Source of the DNA: VRUG01 sp965372745
GTDB taxonomy: Bacteria; Planctomycetota; Phycisphaerae; Sedimentisphaerales; Anaerobacaceae
DNA length: 18,300 bases
Reading direction: 5' to 3'
Assembly: GCA_965372745.1 (NCBI GenBank)
Contig: CBDVDM010000034.1
Span: 1-18,300, forward strand
Position numbers and translations under genes: made by a program. A model generated the notes under the pieces. That model did no database searches, was not told the origin of the DNA, and worked only from the letters and a program-made list of their open reading frames with translations. This document shows, piece by piece, positions 7,732 to 16,301 of the stretch; position 1 is the stretch's first letter, and the number at the start of each line of letters is the position of its first letter.

Positions 7732-8967
7732 CTACTGTCCAGCTTTTATTTTCTTTGGCCCTATTGTTACAACCGTAAAATCTTTAAACCTTCGCTTTTT
7801 CAAGAATTCCAGAACGGAATCAACGCTAATCGCTTCTATTTTTTCTTTAATCTCATCAAGACTGCGTACTCTGCCGAGCAAATGAAAATCACTTCCAATA
7901 CCGCTTGCCCGACTGCTCGATGATTCACTTTGAAGGATTAATGCCGATTTTAAACCGACTTTCGCTCGTTGTATTTCCTCTTTGCTTATCCCTTCACCGA
8001 GCCGGCCGAACTCAGTTATTACCACATCGAGGGTATCCTGAGCCTTATCCGGTGTCGTACCTGCATAACATGCTACTCCTGCTTCTTCTTTCAAACCGTG
8101 ATAGCTCGCTCCGATTGCATAGCAAAGCCCTCGTTTTTCCCGAACTTCAGTAAACAGCCTGGCACTCATCCCGCCCGATAGAACTGATACCGCTACTCTC
8201 GCATTATAATAATCTTCATCGCAGGGTCTTACCGTCTCTGTCATCAATCCGATATGAACCTGGGCACCTTCACTCTGAATATGAGTATATCTGCTTGTTT
8301 TAGCAACAGGCATAACAGGCTCGATTTGTTTTCGCTCTTCCGTTTCAAATAAATTTTCAATCTGTTTAACAACTGCGTCGAAATCATATTTACCTGCTAC
8401 CGTGAAAATCGTTTGTGAAAGATTAAAGTTAGCAGCGATGATTTCCTTTGTTTTGTCAACAGTCAAAGTCTTTAGCTCTTCAATCTTACCCAAAGGATTT
8501 CGCCCCAAAGGCTCAGGATAAAATTGCTCCTTTAGTTTCAGCATGACTTTATGACGCGGGTCATCGTCCATTCCCATAACCCCGTTAATTGCCAGTTGTC
8601 TTGCCAGGTCGAACTGTTCTTTTTCTAACCGGCTCCTGAGAATAATATCACTGTATAAACTTATTGCCTCTGATAAGTTACTTGCTTCTAAGACAGCCCC
8701 TATGACCAGATGTGCGCTGCCTATGCTGTTGTTGCGATGCAGTCCGAGACTGTCTAAAGAGTCACAAAGTTGTCTGCTGTCTTTGTCCCCGGCGCCACGA
8801 AATATCCAATCGTCGATAACATTGCCTGCCCCGCAACAACCTTTCGGAAGTACCGAAGCTCCTGAGGGCAGCATAAAGCTGAATGCCGCCGATTCAACCG
8901 ACTCCAGCGGTTCACCTAAAAGCACCATCCCGCTTTTTAGAGTATATCTGTCAAACCTTTCACCCAT
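7732..8967 (-). CDS. M16B peptidase homologue, non-catalytic-type subunit
   Basis: 411 residues with the M16 fold, but the zinc site is lost: where the partner has HFLEH this protein has NVIDD (49-53), within GAGNVIDDWIFRGAG. Its C-terminal half keeps a complete R/Y-type motif, ARLFTEVREKRGLCYAIGASY (269-289, with R279 and Y283), which in this family helps to bind the substrate. This is the pattern of regulatory subunits in heterodimeric M16B enzymes, such as mitochondrial processing peptidase alpha. It is the first gene of a two-gene unit. The ATG at 8967 is preceded by AGAAAGG with 6 bases spacing, and a promoter is visible 80-100 bases upstream. Neither protein shows a signal peptide, so the pair is likely cytoplasmic. 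Confidence 0.88.
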   Translation of the reverse strand: MGERFDRYTLKSGMVLLGEPLESVESAAFSFMLPSGASVLPKGCCGAGNVIDDWIFRGAGDKDSRQLCDSLDSLGLHRNNSIGSAHLVIGAVLEASNLSEAISLYSDIILRSRLEKEQFDLARQLAINGVMGMDDDPRHKVMLKLKEQFYPEPLGRNPLGKIEELKTLTVDKTKEIIAANFNLSQTIFTVAGKYDFDAVVKQIENLFETEERKQIEPVMPVAKTSRYTHIQSEGAQVHIGLMTETVRPCDEDYYNARVAVSVLSGGMSARLFTEVREKRGLCYAIGASYHGLKEEAGVACYAGTTPDKAQDTLDVVITEFGRLGEGISKEEIQRAKVGLKSALILQSESSSSRASGIGSDFHLLGRVRSLDEIKEKIEAISVDSVLEFLKKRRFKDFTVVTIGPKKIKAGQ

Positions 8968-9042
8968 TTATTACCTTTCTTATATCTCCTGTCGAAGTAG
9001 GGCGGTATACTAACACTTTTAATATATATTTGCACAGATAAA

Positions 9043-9071
9043 ATTATATCCTGTTCCCGGGATACGCTTAA
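9043..9071 (-). promoter_or_regulatory. Promoter of the M16 peptidase pair
   Basis: Minus strand: a perfect -10 TATAAT (9043-9048), a 17-base spacer and a weak -35 TTAAGC (9066-9071). It lies in the 167-base gap between the SMC stop and the first peptidase gene, which otherwise shows no clear terminator or other structure. Confidence 0.5.
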
Positions 9072-9134
9072 TTTAGAGGAGAAATAAAAACAATTCTGTA
9101 GTAAAAAACAAATCCACTCTCGCAATACTCGATA

Positions 9135-12100
9135 CTAAGCTACAGCTGCTGTTTCCTCAGGCTGTTTTTCATCTATCTGGTCGAACCTGACGCTTATTTT
9201 CTTGCTTACGCCCCGTATCTGCATCGTGACACCGTAAAGAATATCAGCAATACTCATTGTGCGCTTGGAGTGTGTGATTATTATGAACTGCGATTTTTTC
9301 TCAAACTCGCGAATAAGCAGATTAAAGCGCTCGTTGTTAGCCTCATCCAATGCAGCGTCAACCTCGTCGAGCAGGCAGAATGGCGAAGGCTTCGATTTAA
9401 ACACCGCAAATAACAACGCAATCGCAGTCATTGTTTTTTCACCGCCGCTAAGCAGCGATATGCTCCGTGTCTCTTTTCCCGGCGGACGAGCCATTATTTC
9501 GATACCTGCCTCAAGAATGTCCTCCGAATCTTCAAGAAGAATATCTGCCTTGCCGCCGCCGAACAGCTTACGGAATAGTTCCTGGAAATTAATCCTTATC
9601 TCTTCAAAAGTCTGCTGGAACCGCTCTCTGCTTTGCTTGTTGAGCCGATTTATAAGCTGTTGCAGTTGATTTTGGCTCTTGTTCAAATCTTCAACCTGGC
9701 TGCTCAGGAATTCGTTTCGTTTTCCGAGTTCTTCCTGCTCATCTATTGCGTCAAGATTTACATTACCAAGCCGTTCAATCTTACCTCGCAATTCGTTTAT
9801 CTCTTGCCTGACTGTCTCCCAGTCAACGTTACTGTCCGTGTAATTTTCATACGCCTGCACAAGGTCAATCTGTAATTCTTCCTGAACTCTTTCTATGAGA
9901 TTCTGGTTCCTCACTTCCAGTTGACCTAATTCGATTCTAAGCTCGTTAATCTTTCGGTCAATTTCATCCTTCTCCATGCGTCTTTGTCGAATAAGCTGCT
10001 CGGTTTCCTTTTGTTCTGCAAGCAGTTTTTCGACCTTTTCATGCAGCGTTCTGCTCTGTTGCTGACTTGTTTGCTTTTCAACATAAAGCTCTGACACCAT
10101 CGATTCGCACTTCAGGATACCTCTCTGAGCCTCTTGTGATTGTTCGGTGCATTTTTCTATTTCCGTCTGTGACGTTTCAATAGTTGTTTGATTCGCCTGC
10201 AGTTGACTTTCAAGACTTGTAATTGTCTGTTTCAATGCCTTGTTTTGTTCGCTGGTTTGTCCCAGGGAAATCTTCAACTCAGTAAGTTCGGTCATCGTTG
10301 ATTGCCGCCTGTCTTTTGCTCTGGAATAGCGGGATTCAAGTTCTTCTATTCTCGTATTTCGCTCGTTGTTGACGGCATCTAATTCCTCAAGTTTTTGTTT
10401 TGAATCGTATTCTTTGCGTACCGACTGAGTTATCTGCTCTTCAAGTATCTCGATTTCGCCTGCTATTAAAGGTTCTTCTTCTTTGAGACGCTTGATATTC
10501 TGCTCTATAACACCAACTTTGGAATCGACCTGCATTTTCTCTGTGCTTGCTTCATAGACAGCTGTCCGCAGCTCCTTATAAAGTTTTGATAAATGCTCTT
10601 TGGACTGGATGTTTTTTTGATTTAGCCCTTCAAGTGCTGCTACCTCAGATGTAATCGTTTCAAGAGTTTCCTGAAGTTGATGTTGACGGCTTTTCCGCGA
10701 TATCAGACCGGATGTCTTGCCTAACGGGCCAAGTTTTATCTCTCCTGCAGAACTTAATAATTCACCCTTTAATGTGACAAAACTGTAACCATTCCCTAAT
10801 TCTTTAGACAGCTCCATTGCCGCTTTAATGGACTTGACTATAATTATCTTACCCAACAGTTTCCAGGCCAGCGGTGCGTACTTACTGTCACAATTTACAA
10901 ATTCGGCTACTCTGCCTAACACCGATTCGTTTTGTGAAAAATCATTACTGTCGACAAATGGCTCTATTTTATCTGTTCCAATAAAGTTCACTCTGCCGTC
11001 AAGTTTTTCAATTGTTTGCCTGTCAGATAAGAGCCTGTTCGTATTGTTTACTATCAAAGCGCTCGTCTGGCCTTCAAGGGCAGCTTCTACTGCGTCGGCA
11101 TATTCAACTTCTGATTCAACAATATCTGCCAATACTCCTTCAACATAATCATATCGACCACTGACGTTTTCCTTAAGAATACTTTTGATAGCATTATTAA
11201 GACCTTCACGCCTGCTCTCCATATCCGTCAATATCGACAGTTCACTGCTGAGAGCACTTCTTGCCTCTTTGCTATGTGAAAGCCGTTTATTATCTCCTTC
11301 GATAATATCTTGAAGTTCTTCTGTTTTTTTACGCTTGGATTCAAGATTTTCGGTTAACTCGCTTAGCACATTTTCAATATCATCCAGGCGGGCCTTATAT
11401 TGCGCTTTTTCGGTCAGCATTTTCTCAAGCTCTGTCCTGGTTATATTGGCCCTGCCGGAAAGACGTTCTTTTTGGCTCGAAAGGTTGTTTCGATAAATCG
11501 TGATACTTTGAAGTTCATTGTGAAGCTGTGCCGTTCTTCTTACTATATCAATGATACCCGATTTCTCGTCCTCCAACTCCGACTCAAGAGAAGCACATTC
11601 GGTATTTATCTCCTGGATCATTTTTTCTAACTGTTCAGCTTTCTTACCCTTTTCTCTAAGCAATTCATCATTTTTTTCTATATCAAGATGGTATTTAGCC
11701 AAATCAGTCCTGAAGTCTTTTCTTTGGCGTTGCAAACACGTGATTTGTTCAACTGCCGAATCCTTTCGTTGTTGTAGTTCCGTTATTCTGGACTGCAGAA
11801 ATTCGATTTGTTGCATCTGCTGTTCAATTTTGCTCTGCACCGACACAAGACTGTTATCTGCGTTGTTTATCGCATTTTCAGTATCAATTATTTCGTGCCC
11901 CAGGTTGCTGATTAGTGCATCATTCTTGCCCAGATCAGCGGCAACTGATGCAAATCGCTGCTCTATCTGACTGAGTCGCTCTTTCTTTTCTGAGTTATCA
12001 CTACTGTTCTTGTGATATTCGACAAGAGAATAATTGACCTGAAGCTCTTTAAGCTTCTTGCTGTATTCAAGATAATTCCTCGCCTTTCCTGCTGCGAGTT

Positions 12101-12716
12101 TTACACTGCGGAGCCTTTTTTGAACCTCACCAAGAATGTCGGCCAACCTTAAAAGGTTTTGGTCGGTACGCTCTAATTTTCGAAGAGCCTCCTTCTTATG
12201 CGCCTTGTATTTGCTTATCCCAGCTGCTTCTTCAAATATACTTCGCCTGTCAACCTTTGATGATGTTAATAGCTGCTCAATCTGCCCCTGCTCGATTATC
12301 GAGTATGCCTTAACGCCGACCCCTGTATCCAGAAATAACTCCCGGATATCTTTTAACCGGCAGATATTATTGTTAATGCGGTATTCACTTTCGCCGCTTT
12401 TATAAATACGGCGTGTTATTTGAACCTCATCTGCTTCGATTGGAAGTTTGCCGGTTGTGTTGGAAATAAAAAGACTTACTTCTGCTACGCCGACTGCCTT
12501 TCTGCTGCTGGAGCCGCTGAATATCACATCCGCCATATGACCACTGCGTAGGCTTTTAACACTTTGTTCGCCAAGCACCCATTTTACTGCGTCAACTACA
12601 TTGCTTTTGCCACAGCCGTTAGGACCAACTATTGCCGTTATCGAGCTATCGAACGAAAATTCAGTTTTATCTGCAAAACTTTTAAACCCGTTTAAAACAA
12701 TTTTCTCTAATCTCAT
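9135..12716 (-). CDS. smc: Chromosome partition/condensation ATPase SMC
   Basis: 1193 residues, full SMC length. The N-terminal head has Walker A GPNGCGKS (31-38) and a DAVKWVLGEQS stretch (42-52). Two long coiled coils (about 170-510 and 675-1010, rich in Glu, Lys, Gln, Leu) flank a globular hinge (about 520-670) that contains the YVEGVLADIV and LEGQTSALIVNN segments. The C-terminal head has the ABC signature LSGGEK (1089-1094) and Walker B CLLDEVDAALDE, with the acidic pair at 1117-1118. By family knowledge SMC dimers with ScpA and ScpB extrude DNA loops and help segregate chromosomes. No scpA or scpB is in the window. The ATG at 12716 follows AGGAGA closely. The 96-base gap upstream shows no convincing promoter, so it may be read from the lipoprotein gene's promoter. 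Confidence 0.97.
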   Translation of the reverse strand: MRLEKIVLNGFKSFADKTEFSFDSSITAIVGPNGCGKSNVVDAVKWVLGEQSVKSLRSGHMADVIFSGSSSRKAVGVAEVSLFISNTTGKLPIEADEVQITRRIYKSGESEYRINNNICRLKDIRELFLDTGVGVKAYSIIEQGQIEQLLTSSKVDRRSIFEEAAGISKYKAHKKEALRKLERTDQNLLRLADILGEVQKRLRSVKLAAGKARNYLEYSKKLKELQVNYSLVEYHKNSSDNSEKKERLSQIEQRFASVAADLGKNDALISNLGHEIIDTENAINNADNSLVSVQSKIEQQMQQIEFLQSRITELQQRKDSAVEQITCLQRQRKDFRTDLAKYHLDIEKNDELLREKGKKAEQLEKMIQEINTECASLESELEDEKSGIIDIVRRTAQLHNELQSITIYRNNLSSQKERLSGRANITRTELEKMLTEKAQYKARLDDIENVLSELTENLESKRKKTEELQDIIEGDNKRLSHSKEARSALSSELSILTDMESRREGLNNAIKSILKENVSGRYDYVEGVLADIVESEVEYADAVEAALEGQTSALIVNNTNRLLSDRQTIEKLDGRVNFIGTDKIEPFVDSNDFSQNESVLGRVAEFVNCDSKYAPLAWKLLGKIIIVKSIKAAMELSKELGNGYSFVTLKGELLSSAGEIKLGPLGKTSGLISRKSRQHQLQETLETITSEVAALEGLNQKNIQSKEHLSKLYKELRTAVYEASTEKMQVDSKVGVIEQNIKRLKEEEPLIAGEIEILEEQITQSVRKEYDSKQKLEELDAVNNERNTRIEELESRYSRAKDRRQSTMTELTELKISLGQTSEQNKALKQTITSLESQLQANQTTIETSQTEIEKCTEQSQEAQRGILKCESMVSELYVEKQTSQQQSRTLHEKVEKLLAEQKETEQLIRQRRMEKDEIDRKINELRIELGQLEVRNQNLIERVQEELQIDLVQAYENYTDSNVDWETVRQEINELRGKIERLGNVNLDAIDEQEELGKRNEFLSSQVEDLNKSQNQLQQLINRLNKQSRERFQQTFEEIRINFQELFRKLFGGGKADILLEDSEDILEAGIEIMARPPGKETRSISLLSGGEKTMTAIALLFAVFKSKPSPFCLLDEVDAALDEANNERFNLLIREFEKKSQFIIITHSKRTMSIADILYGVTMQIRGVSKKISVRFDQIDEKQPEETAAVA

Positions 12717-12812
12717 AACTCTCCTGTTCTTAAGACCTATAATATTTGTGGCTGCGCAGTAATTTTATACTTGCATTGTTGTTACTCGCTAATATTATCG
12801 GCCGATGTTTGA

Positions 12813-14426
12813 TTATTTCTTGATATTTACACCGATTTTTGGCAGCTCTCCTGCATGAAATCTTGCTTCTATCGCTCCTTTTTCACTCATCTGCTTTAAA
12901 ATTGCTATTACATCGGCATATGAAATTCCCAAACCAACCCGGCCTTTAGACTTGTCCTGCGAAACCGTTGATTCGCACAGCGTTCGAATAACATCACTAA
13001 GTGTAAAAGAACTTTTCAGCTGTGCGATAACGTTAGGCCGTTTGGGGTGTTTGCGTATTAATGATATATATTTTTGACCAGTGGGAGCGTTTATTGTTAT
13101 CTCCCTGTCCTCGGACTGGATAAAAATGTTATCATGGCAGTATATCGGTGCCCCGAACAATACGATTCGAGGCTGACCGCTGCGTGATACAAAAATCTCT
13201 TTTTGTGTTGTTTGTGTAATTTGCTCCAGATAAAAACTCTCTGCGATAACTGTCTGGATTATAGCGATATCGTTTATTTCGCGTAAATTTTCATACGCTC
13301 TTAATTTGATTTCATAATCTTCGTCACGCAGCAATCTCCTGGATATCGATGCAACATCTTCACGGCGAGCTCCTGCAGCTATTGCATCCAATGCCTCAAT
13401 TCGGTAAACCGAATTTTTATCCATCGAGATGTCTCGCAAGGTGTTTAAACCTTCATTACTGCCAATATTAAGCATACACCTGGCTGCCCGCAATTGTACC
13501 TCTTTATCTGCTGAATTCAAAAGAGCTGACAATTTATCCAGGCACACTGTACCTATTGCCTCAAGAGCCGCCTCACCTGCATCCTTCTTCGGTGACACAA
13601 CTAAATTACGGGCATGAATATTCGCTCGTTTTCTGGTTAGCTCTTCTGTCTCACTAAGATATGTAGACGTTATTATCGATACGAACTTCGCTTTTTGTCT
13701 TCTGTATCGAGCCGGTACTTTTAGTTCAATCCGGCTTGGTGACAGTGCTTTCGCTGTCCCGCTGCCAAAACGCTCATTTAACCGGTTACGGATTACACTT
13801 GCTGTTTTATAATCCGCCTCACGAAGTATCAAATTAAACTGATAATCATCAAGAACTCTTCCGCCTGCTAAAATATAACCTTCTCTTTTATCTTGCTCAT
13901 TGTTGTCGATAGTATCTATAAATACAGGACCTTGTGCTGTTGCCAGGACTTTTAAGCTTGTACCAAATCGTCCGGCTGCCTTAAGTTCTGCACTATATAA
14001 CCAGCCTTCTTCAAGTGATGTTGTCTGTGTTCCGGCAAGGGCACTGATGCGTAAATCAAAATAGTCTGCCTTCGATGACTCTGCCGATACTATTCCCTGT
14101 AATACTACCACTGCGGTATTGTGACTGTTAAGGAATTCATTAACGTTGATATCTGGCTGTTGTCGTCGTATATATTTTTCAAAATAACTTCTTAAATAAA
14201 CGGGGCATTCCGATGAACCTGTCCCTCGTAATCCCCCAACAATCCCATAGCCTTCCACTACCGAAGCACTGGCCGAAAACACCTCCGCCAGCGAACCTAT
14301 TGTGACCCCCAAATCTGTTTCCGAAATCAGCTTTTTATCTGTGATAGCCGGCTTCTCACATCCTGTTAACAGATATAAAAATAAAAGGCTTGTTATAAAT
14401 AACACTTTTTTGCGGAAAAAATTCAT
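12813..14426 (-). CDS. Lipoprotein with FlgI-like (flagellar P-ring) domain plus HEAT-like repeats
   Basis: 537 residues from the ATG at 14426. A GTG eight codons upstream has AAGGA only 3 bases away and is the alternative. The N-terminus MNFFRKKVLF plus hydrophobic run ends in the lipobox LTGC (20-23) followed by Glu, so an outer-membrane lipoprotein is likely. Residues 45-255 resemble FlgI: IGSLAEVF, GYGIVGGLRGTG (59-70), NTAVVVLQG (103-111), FDLRISALAGTQTTSLEEG (123-141) and GYILAGG (183-189). Residues 282-390 look like HEAT-type helical repeats (DKEVQLRAARCMLNIG, NSVYRIEALDAIAAG, DYEIKLRAYENLREI). The C-terminal 120 residues are unrecognised. FlgI normally forms the periplasmic P-ring around the flagellar rod; here no flagellar gene is adjacent and the fusion is atypical, so a non-flagellar envelope role is plausible but unproven. 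Confidence 0.75.
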   Translation of the reverse strand: MNFFRKKVLFITSLLFLYLLTGCEKPAITDKKLISETDLGVTIGSLAEVFSASASVVEGYGIVGGLRGTGSSECPVYLRSYFEKYIRRQQPDINVNEFLNSHNTAVVVLQGIVSAESSKADYFDLRISALAGTQTTSLEEGWLYSAELKAAGRFGTSLKVLATAQGPVFIDTIDNNEQDKREGYILAGGRVLDDYQFNLILREADYKTASVIRNRLNERFGSGTAKALSPSRIELKVPARYRRQKAKFVSIITSTYLSETEELTRKRANIHARNLVVSPKKDAGEAALEAIGTVCLDKLSALLNSADKEVQLRAARCMLNIGSNEGLNTLRDISMDKNSVYRIEALDAIAAGARREDVASISRRLLRDEDYEIKLRAYENLREINDIAIIQTVIAESFYLEQITQTTQKEIFVSRSGQPRIVLFGAPIYCHDNIFIQSEDREITINAPTGQKYISLIRKHPKRPNVIAQLKSSFTLSDVIRTLCESTVSQDKSKGRVGLGISYADVIAILKQMSEKGAIEARFHAGELPKIGVNIKK

Positions 14427-14486
14427 CTTAGTGATACCCCAAAGAAACACATTTCCTTAAAATGTTGCCAAAAATAATCCTTCCAG

Positions 14487-14515
14487 ATACTACGCATTCC
14501 CTATCTTTACGTCAA
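14487..14515 (-). promoter_or_regulatory. Promoter of the FlgI-like lipoprotein gene
   Basis: Minus strand: TTGACG (14510-14515), a 17-base spacer and TAGTAT (14487-14492). Transcription would start about 55 bases before the ATG at 14426. It may also serve the downstream smc gene, which has no evident promoter of its own. Confidence 0.6.
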
Positions 14516-14705
14516 GCCCAATTTCACACTCGTTTTTATCAAAAACCAGACCAACCAGCACCATGTTATTTCCTGACGAAAAGTTTAGTATCATGGCATA
14601 AACCCATAAAATTAAAATTTTTAGAAAAAATGGCTACTTAAGGCTCTATATATTATACAGTTACACAAAAACCAACAATTACCCGCCAAAATCAGGTTTT
14701 TTTTC

Positions 14706-14735
14706 TTGACTTTTATAGCTAAAAACAAATATACT
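14706..14735 (+). promoter_or_regulatory. Promoter of the first PEP-CTERM gene
   Basis: TTGACT (14706-14711), an 18-base spacer and TATACT (14730-14735). The spacer contains TATAGCTAAAA, a close match to an element in the promoter of the neighbouring PEP-CTERM gene. The expected start is near 14742, leaving a 21- or 66-base leader depending on which ATG is used. Confidence 0.65.
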
Positions 14736-14807
14736 GGTGTTGCAGATCCGTGTGGAGGTTTTATGTTACCGCACAGGAGTTGGAGAAGTTGGAAGAGGAG
14801 GAAATTG

Positions 14808-15440
14808 ATGGAGGAGTTGAGAAGATATTTGTTTATTGCAGCGGTTTCTGTCTGTCTATGCAGTGCTCCTTTATACGCCACTTATGTCTACCCATTCGAA
14901 ATCTTCACTGATAACGGTCTGCATAATGATGACCCGGGTGTAGATATTTTCATGGAAGTCTTTAATGGCGAAGGCGTTTGCAGCTTCAAGTTCTTTAATA
15001 GTAGTTCTGTTCAAAGTTCTATAACGAAAATTTATTTCGATGACGGCTCACTTCTTGGTATTGACTCGGTGGCAAATTCCGCAGGGGTATTATTTGATAG
15101 AGACGGTGGTCCAGGGAACCTGCCGGGAGGAAACGAGTTGGTTCCACCTTTTGTTGCAAATAGAGAATTTACTATCGGAGCTGATCCGCCACCTTATCAA
15201 AATGGTGTGAACAATCCTCCTCCTGATGAATGGGTAACGGTTACTTTCAATCTGATCAACGGAGGTACGCTTGAGGATGTCATCAATGAACTAAATACCA
15301 GCGTGTTGCGTGTTGGTATCCACATTCAGGGATTTGAGGACGGTACAAGTGAATCTGCCGTTAATGTCCCCGAACCTGCTACTATTTTATTGCTTAGTTT
15401 AGGTACTTTAGTACTGGTTCGTAAAAGGCACAAAAAATAA
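14808..15440 (+). CDS. PEP-CTERM sorting domain protein
   Basis: 210 residues from the ATG at 14808, which has AGGAGG 6 bases upstream. A signal peptide covers residues 1-24 (RR, hydrophobic core, PLYA cleavage site). The C-terminus is a textbook PEP-CTERM signal: VPEPATI (187-193), a hydrophobic helix and the basic tail RKRHKK. Exosortase is expected to cut there and hand the protein to the cell surface or matrix. The middle (about 25-185) has the composition of beta-rich extracellular domains and segments often seen in this class (KIYFDDGSLLGI, GNLPGGNE, VGIHIQGFEDG). Its function is unknown. An in-frame ATG at 14763 with GGAGG 4 bases upstream would add 15 Arg/Trp-rich residues to the signal peptide. 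It converges on a second PEP-CTERM gene; no exosortase is in the window. Confidence 0.9.
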   Translation: MEELRRYLFIAAVSVCLCSAPLYATYVYPFEIFTDNGLHNDDPGVDIFMEVFNGEGVCSFKFFNSSSVQSSITKIYFDDGSLLGIDSVANSAGVLFDRDGGPGNLPGGNELVPPFVANREFTIGADPPPYQNGVNNPPPDEWVTVTFNLINGGTLEDVINELNTSVLRVGIHIQGFEDGTSESAVNVPEPATILLLSLGTLVLVRKRHKK

Positions 15441-15523
15441 AAAGACTTAAAACGAAACTGGCGATAACCTAAAAAAGCGGCCCAAACCTTAAAGTCTATC
15501 ATCTTCTGTCGGAAAGTTTATTT

Positions 15524-16240
15524 TTATCTTATATACTTTTTTCTGCCAAGCAGTCCCAGACTTCCCATCCCGAGTAGTATTATTGTCGTTGGCTCAGGTA
15601 TGGTATATGTGTAAGTTACCTGGACATAACCGGAAGTCGAAACAGGGTCAACAGCATATTGGACACCACCAAAAGCGGAGGTGTCTATATCCGGTTCAAA
15701 TTTCGCTGATATATCAAACGTGCCGGTTCCTGTGTAACCCTCAAAAAACGTTGGGTTTATTGTATCTGCTATTGCAGTTCCATTCACGATGCCCCCGTAG
15801 AATACTGCATAATCCATTGGTACATCAGCTCCTGTAAAATCTAAATAAGATACGTCACCGTCATCTCCATCGTCTTCTTGAAGTGTTGCAGCAAAAATAT
15901 TGAAGGTGTCTTGTGTCCAAACCTTGTTGTCACTGTTCTTAAGAAGTGTAACGTCGGATGAAGTAAGCTCTCCCGATGCACCAAAATATGCATTCCCGCT
16001 CACAGCCGAATCACTGTCATTATCCAAAGACAATTTGCCGCCTGTAATATCAAGGTCCAGTATAATTTCGATTGAATTTAGTGTTCCAGCACCTGGGTCG
16101 AACTTATCAAATGTTAATATCGACTGGTAACTTGGTATGCCTGAGAAGGTTTGTGTATGGATGATCTGGTCTGCATTAGCTGAAATTGCTGATACAAATA
16201 AAACAAAAAGCAAGACAGTCAAACATTTCACTTTACACAT
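15524..16240 (-). CDS. PEP-CTERM sorting domain protein, resembling the choice-of-anchor E type
   Basis: 238 residues. A signal peptide (1-23, ending SANA) precedes a beta-rich acidic domain. The start of the mature part, with FSGIPSYQSILTFDKFDPG (33-51) and GTLNSIEIILDLDITGG (52-68), resembles the choice-of-anchor E extracellular domain as I remember it; this is a resemblance, not a search result. DDGDDGD (123-129) could bind calcium. The C-terminus is IPEPTTI (214-220), a glycine/leucine-rich helix and the basic tail RKKYIR, a classical exosortase substrate signal. The start codon is preceded by GGGGGCGG, an unusual and weak ribosome site. The gene has its own promoter at 16302-16330 and points towards the other PEP-CTERM gene. 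The protein is probably exported to the surface or matrix; the partner is unknown. Confidence 0.88.
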   Translation of the reverse strand: MCKVKCLTVLLFVLFVSAISANADQIIHTQTFSGIPSYQSILTFDKFDPGAGTLNSIEIILDLDITGGKLSLDNDSDSAVSGNAYFGASGELTSSDVTLLKNSDNKVWTQDTFNIFAATLQEDDGDDGDVSYLDFTGADVPMDYAVFYGGIVNGTAIADTINPTFFEGYTGTGTFDISAKFEPDIDTSAFGGVQYAVDPVSTSGYVQVTYTYTIPEPTTIILLGMGSLGLLGRKKYIR

Positions 16241-16301
16241 TTATCCGCCCCCGGAAAAATAGAATGTTTTTTCTTTAAAAACCCCCAATTGTGATAGCTG
16301 T

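Larger units (their letters stand above)
14427..14807. other. Divergent intergenic region between the FlgI-like lipoprotein gene and the first PEP-CTERM gene
   Basis: About 380 AT-rich bases without a convincing gene. They hold the minus-strand promoter at 14487-14515 and the plus-strand promoter at 14706-14735. Between them I see only AT-rich sequence and no repeat or clear terminator. A minus-strand open frame across 14621-14881 is antisense to the PEP-CTERM signal peptide and was not accepted. Confidence 0.6.

Noticed and set aside
8937..9125. Minus-strand frame of 62 codons upstream of the M16 pair
   Set aside because: It overlaps the first peptidase gene out of frame, spans the promoter of that gene and has no ribosome site.
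9259..11970. Several plus-strand open frames opposite smc
   Set aside because: They lie wholly inside an unambiguous smc gene on the other strand, and their Ser/Leu/Cys-rich translations are typical antisense shadows of coiled-coil codons.
12717..12812. smc promoter
   Set aside because: TATTAT and TATAAA hexamers occur, but no acceptable -35 sits at the right distance; read-through from the lipoprotein gene is equally likely.
12813..14426. Calling this gene flgI
   Set aside because: The lipobox, HEAT-like repeats, extra C-terminal domain and lack of flagellar neighbours make a true P-ring protein uncertain.
14621..14881. Minus-strand open frame of 86 codons
   Set aside because: It is antisense to the PEP-CTERM promoter and signal peptide, has no ribosome site or recognisable protein features, and its composition looks like translated AT-rich non-coding DNA.
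15441..15523. Possible bidirectional terminator between the convergent PEP-CTERM genes
   Set aside because: Only a 6-base AGACTT/AAGTCT pair with a loop of about 40 bases is present and no stem is followed by a T-run, so a factor-independent terminator cannot be supported.
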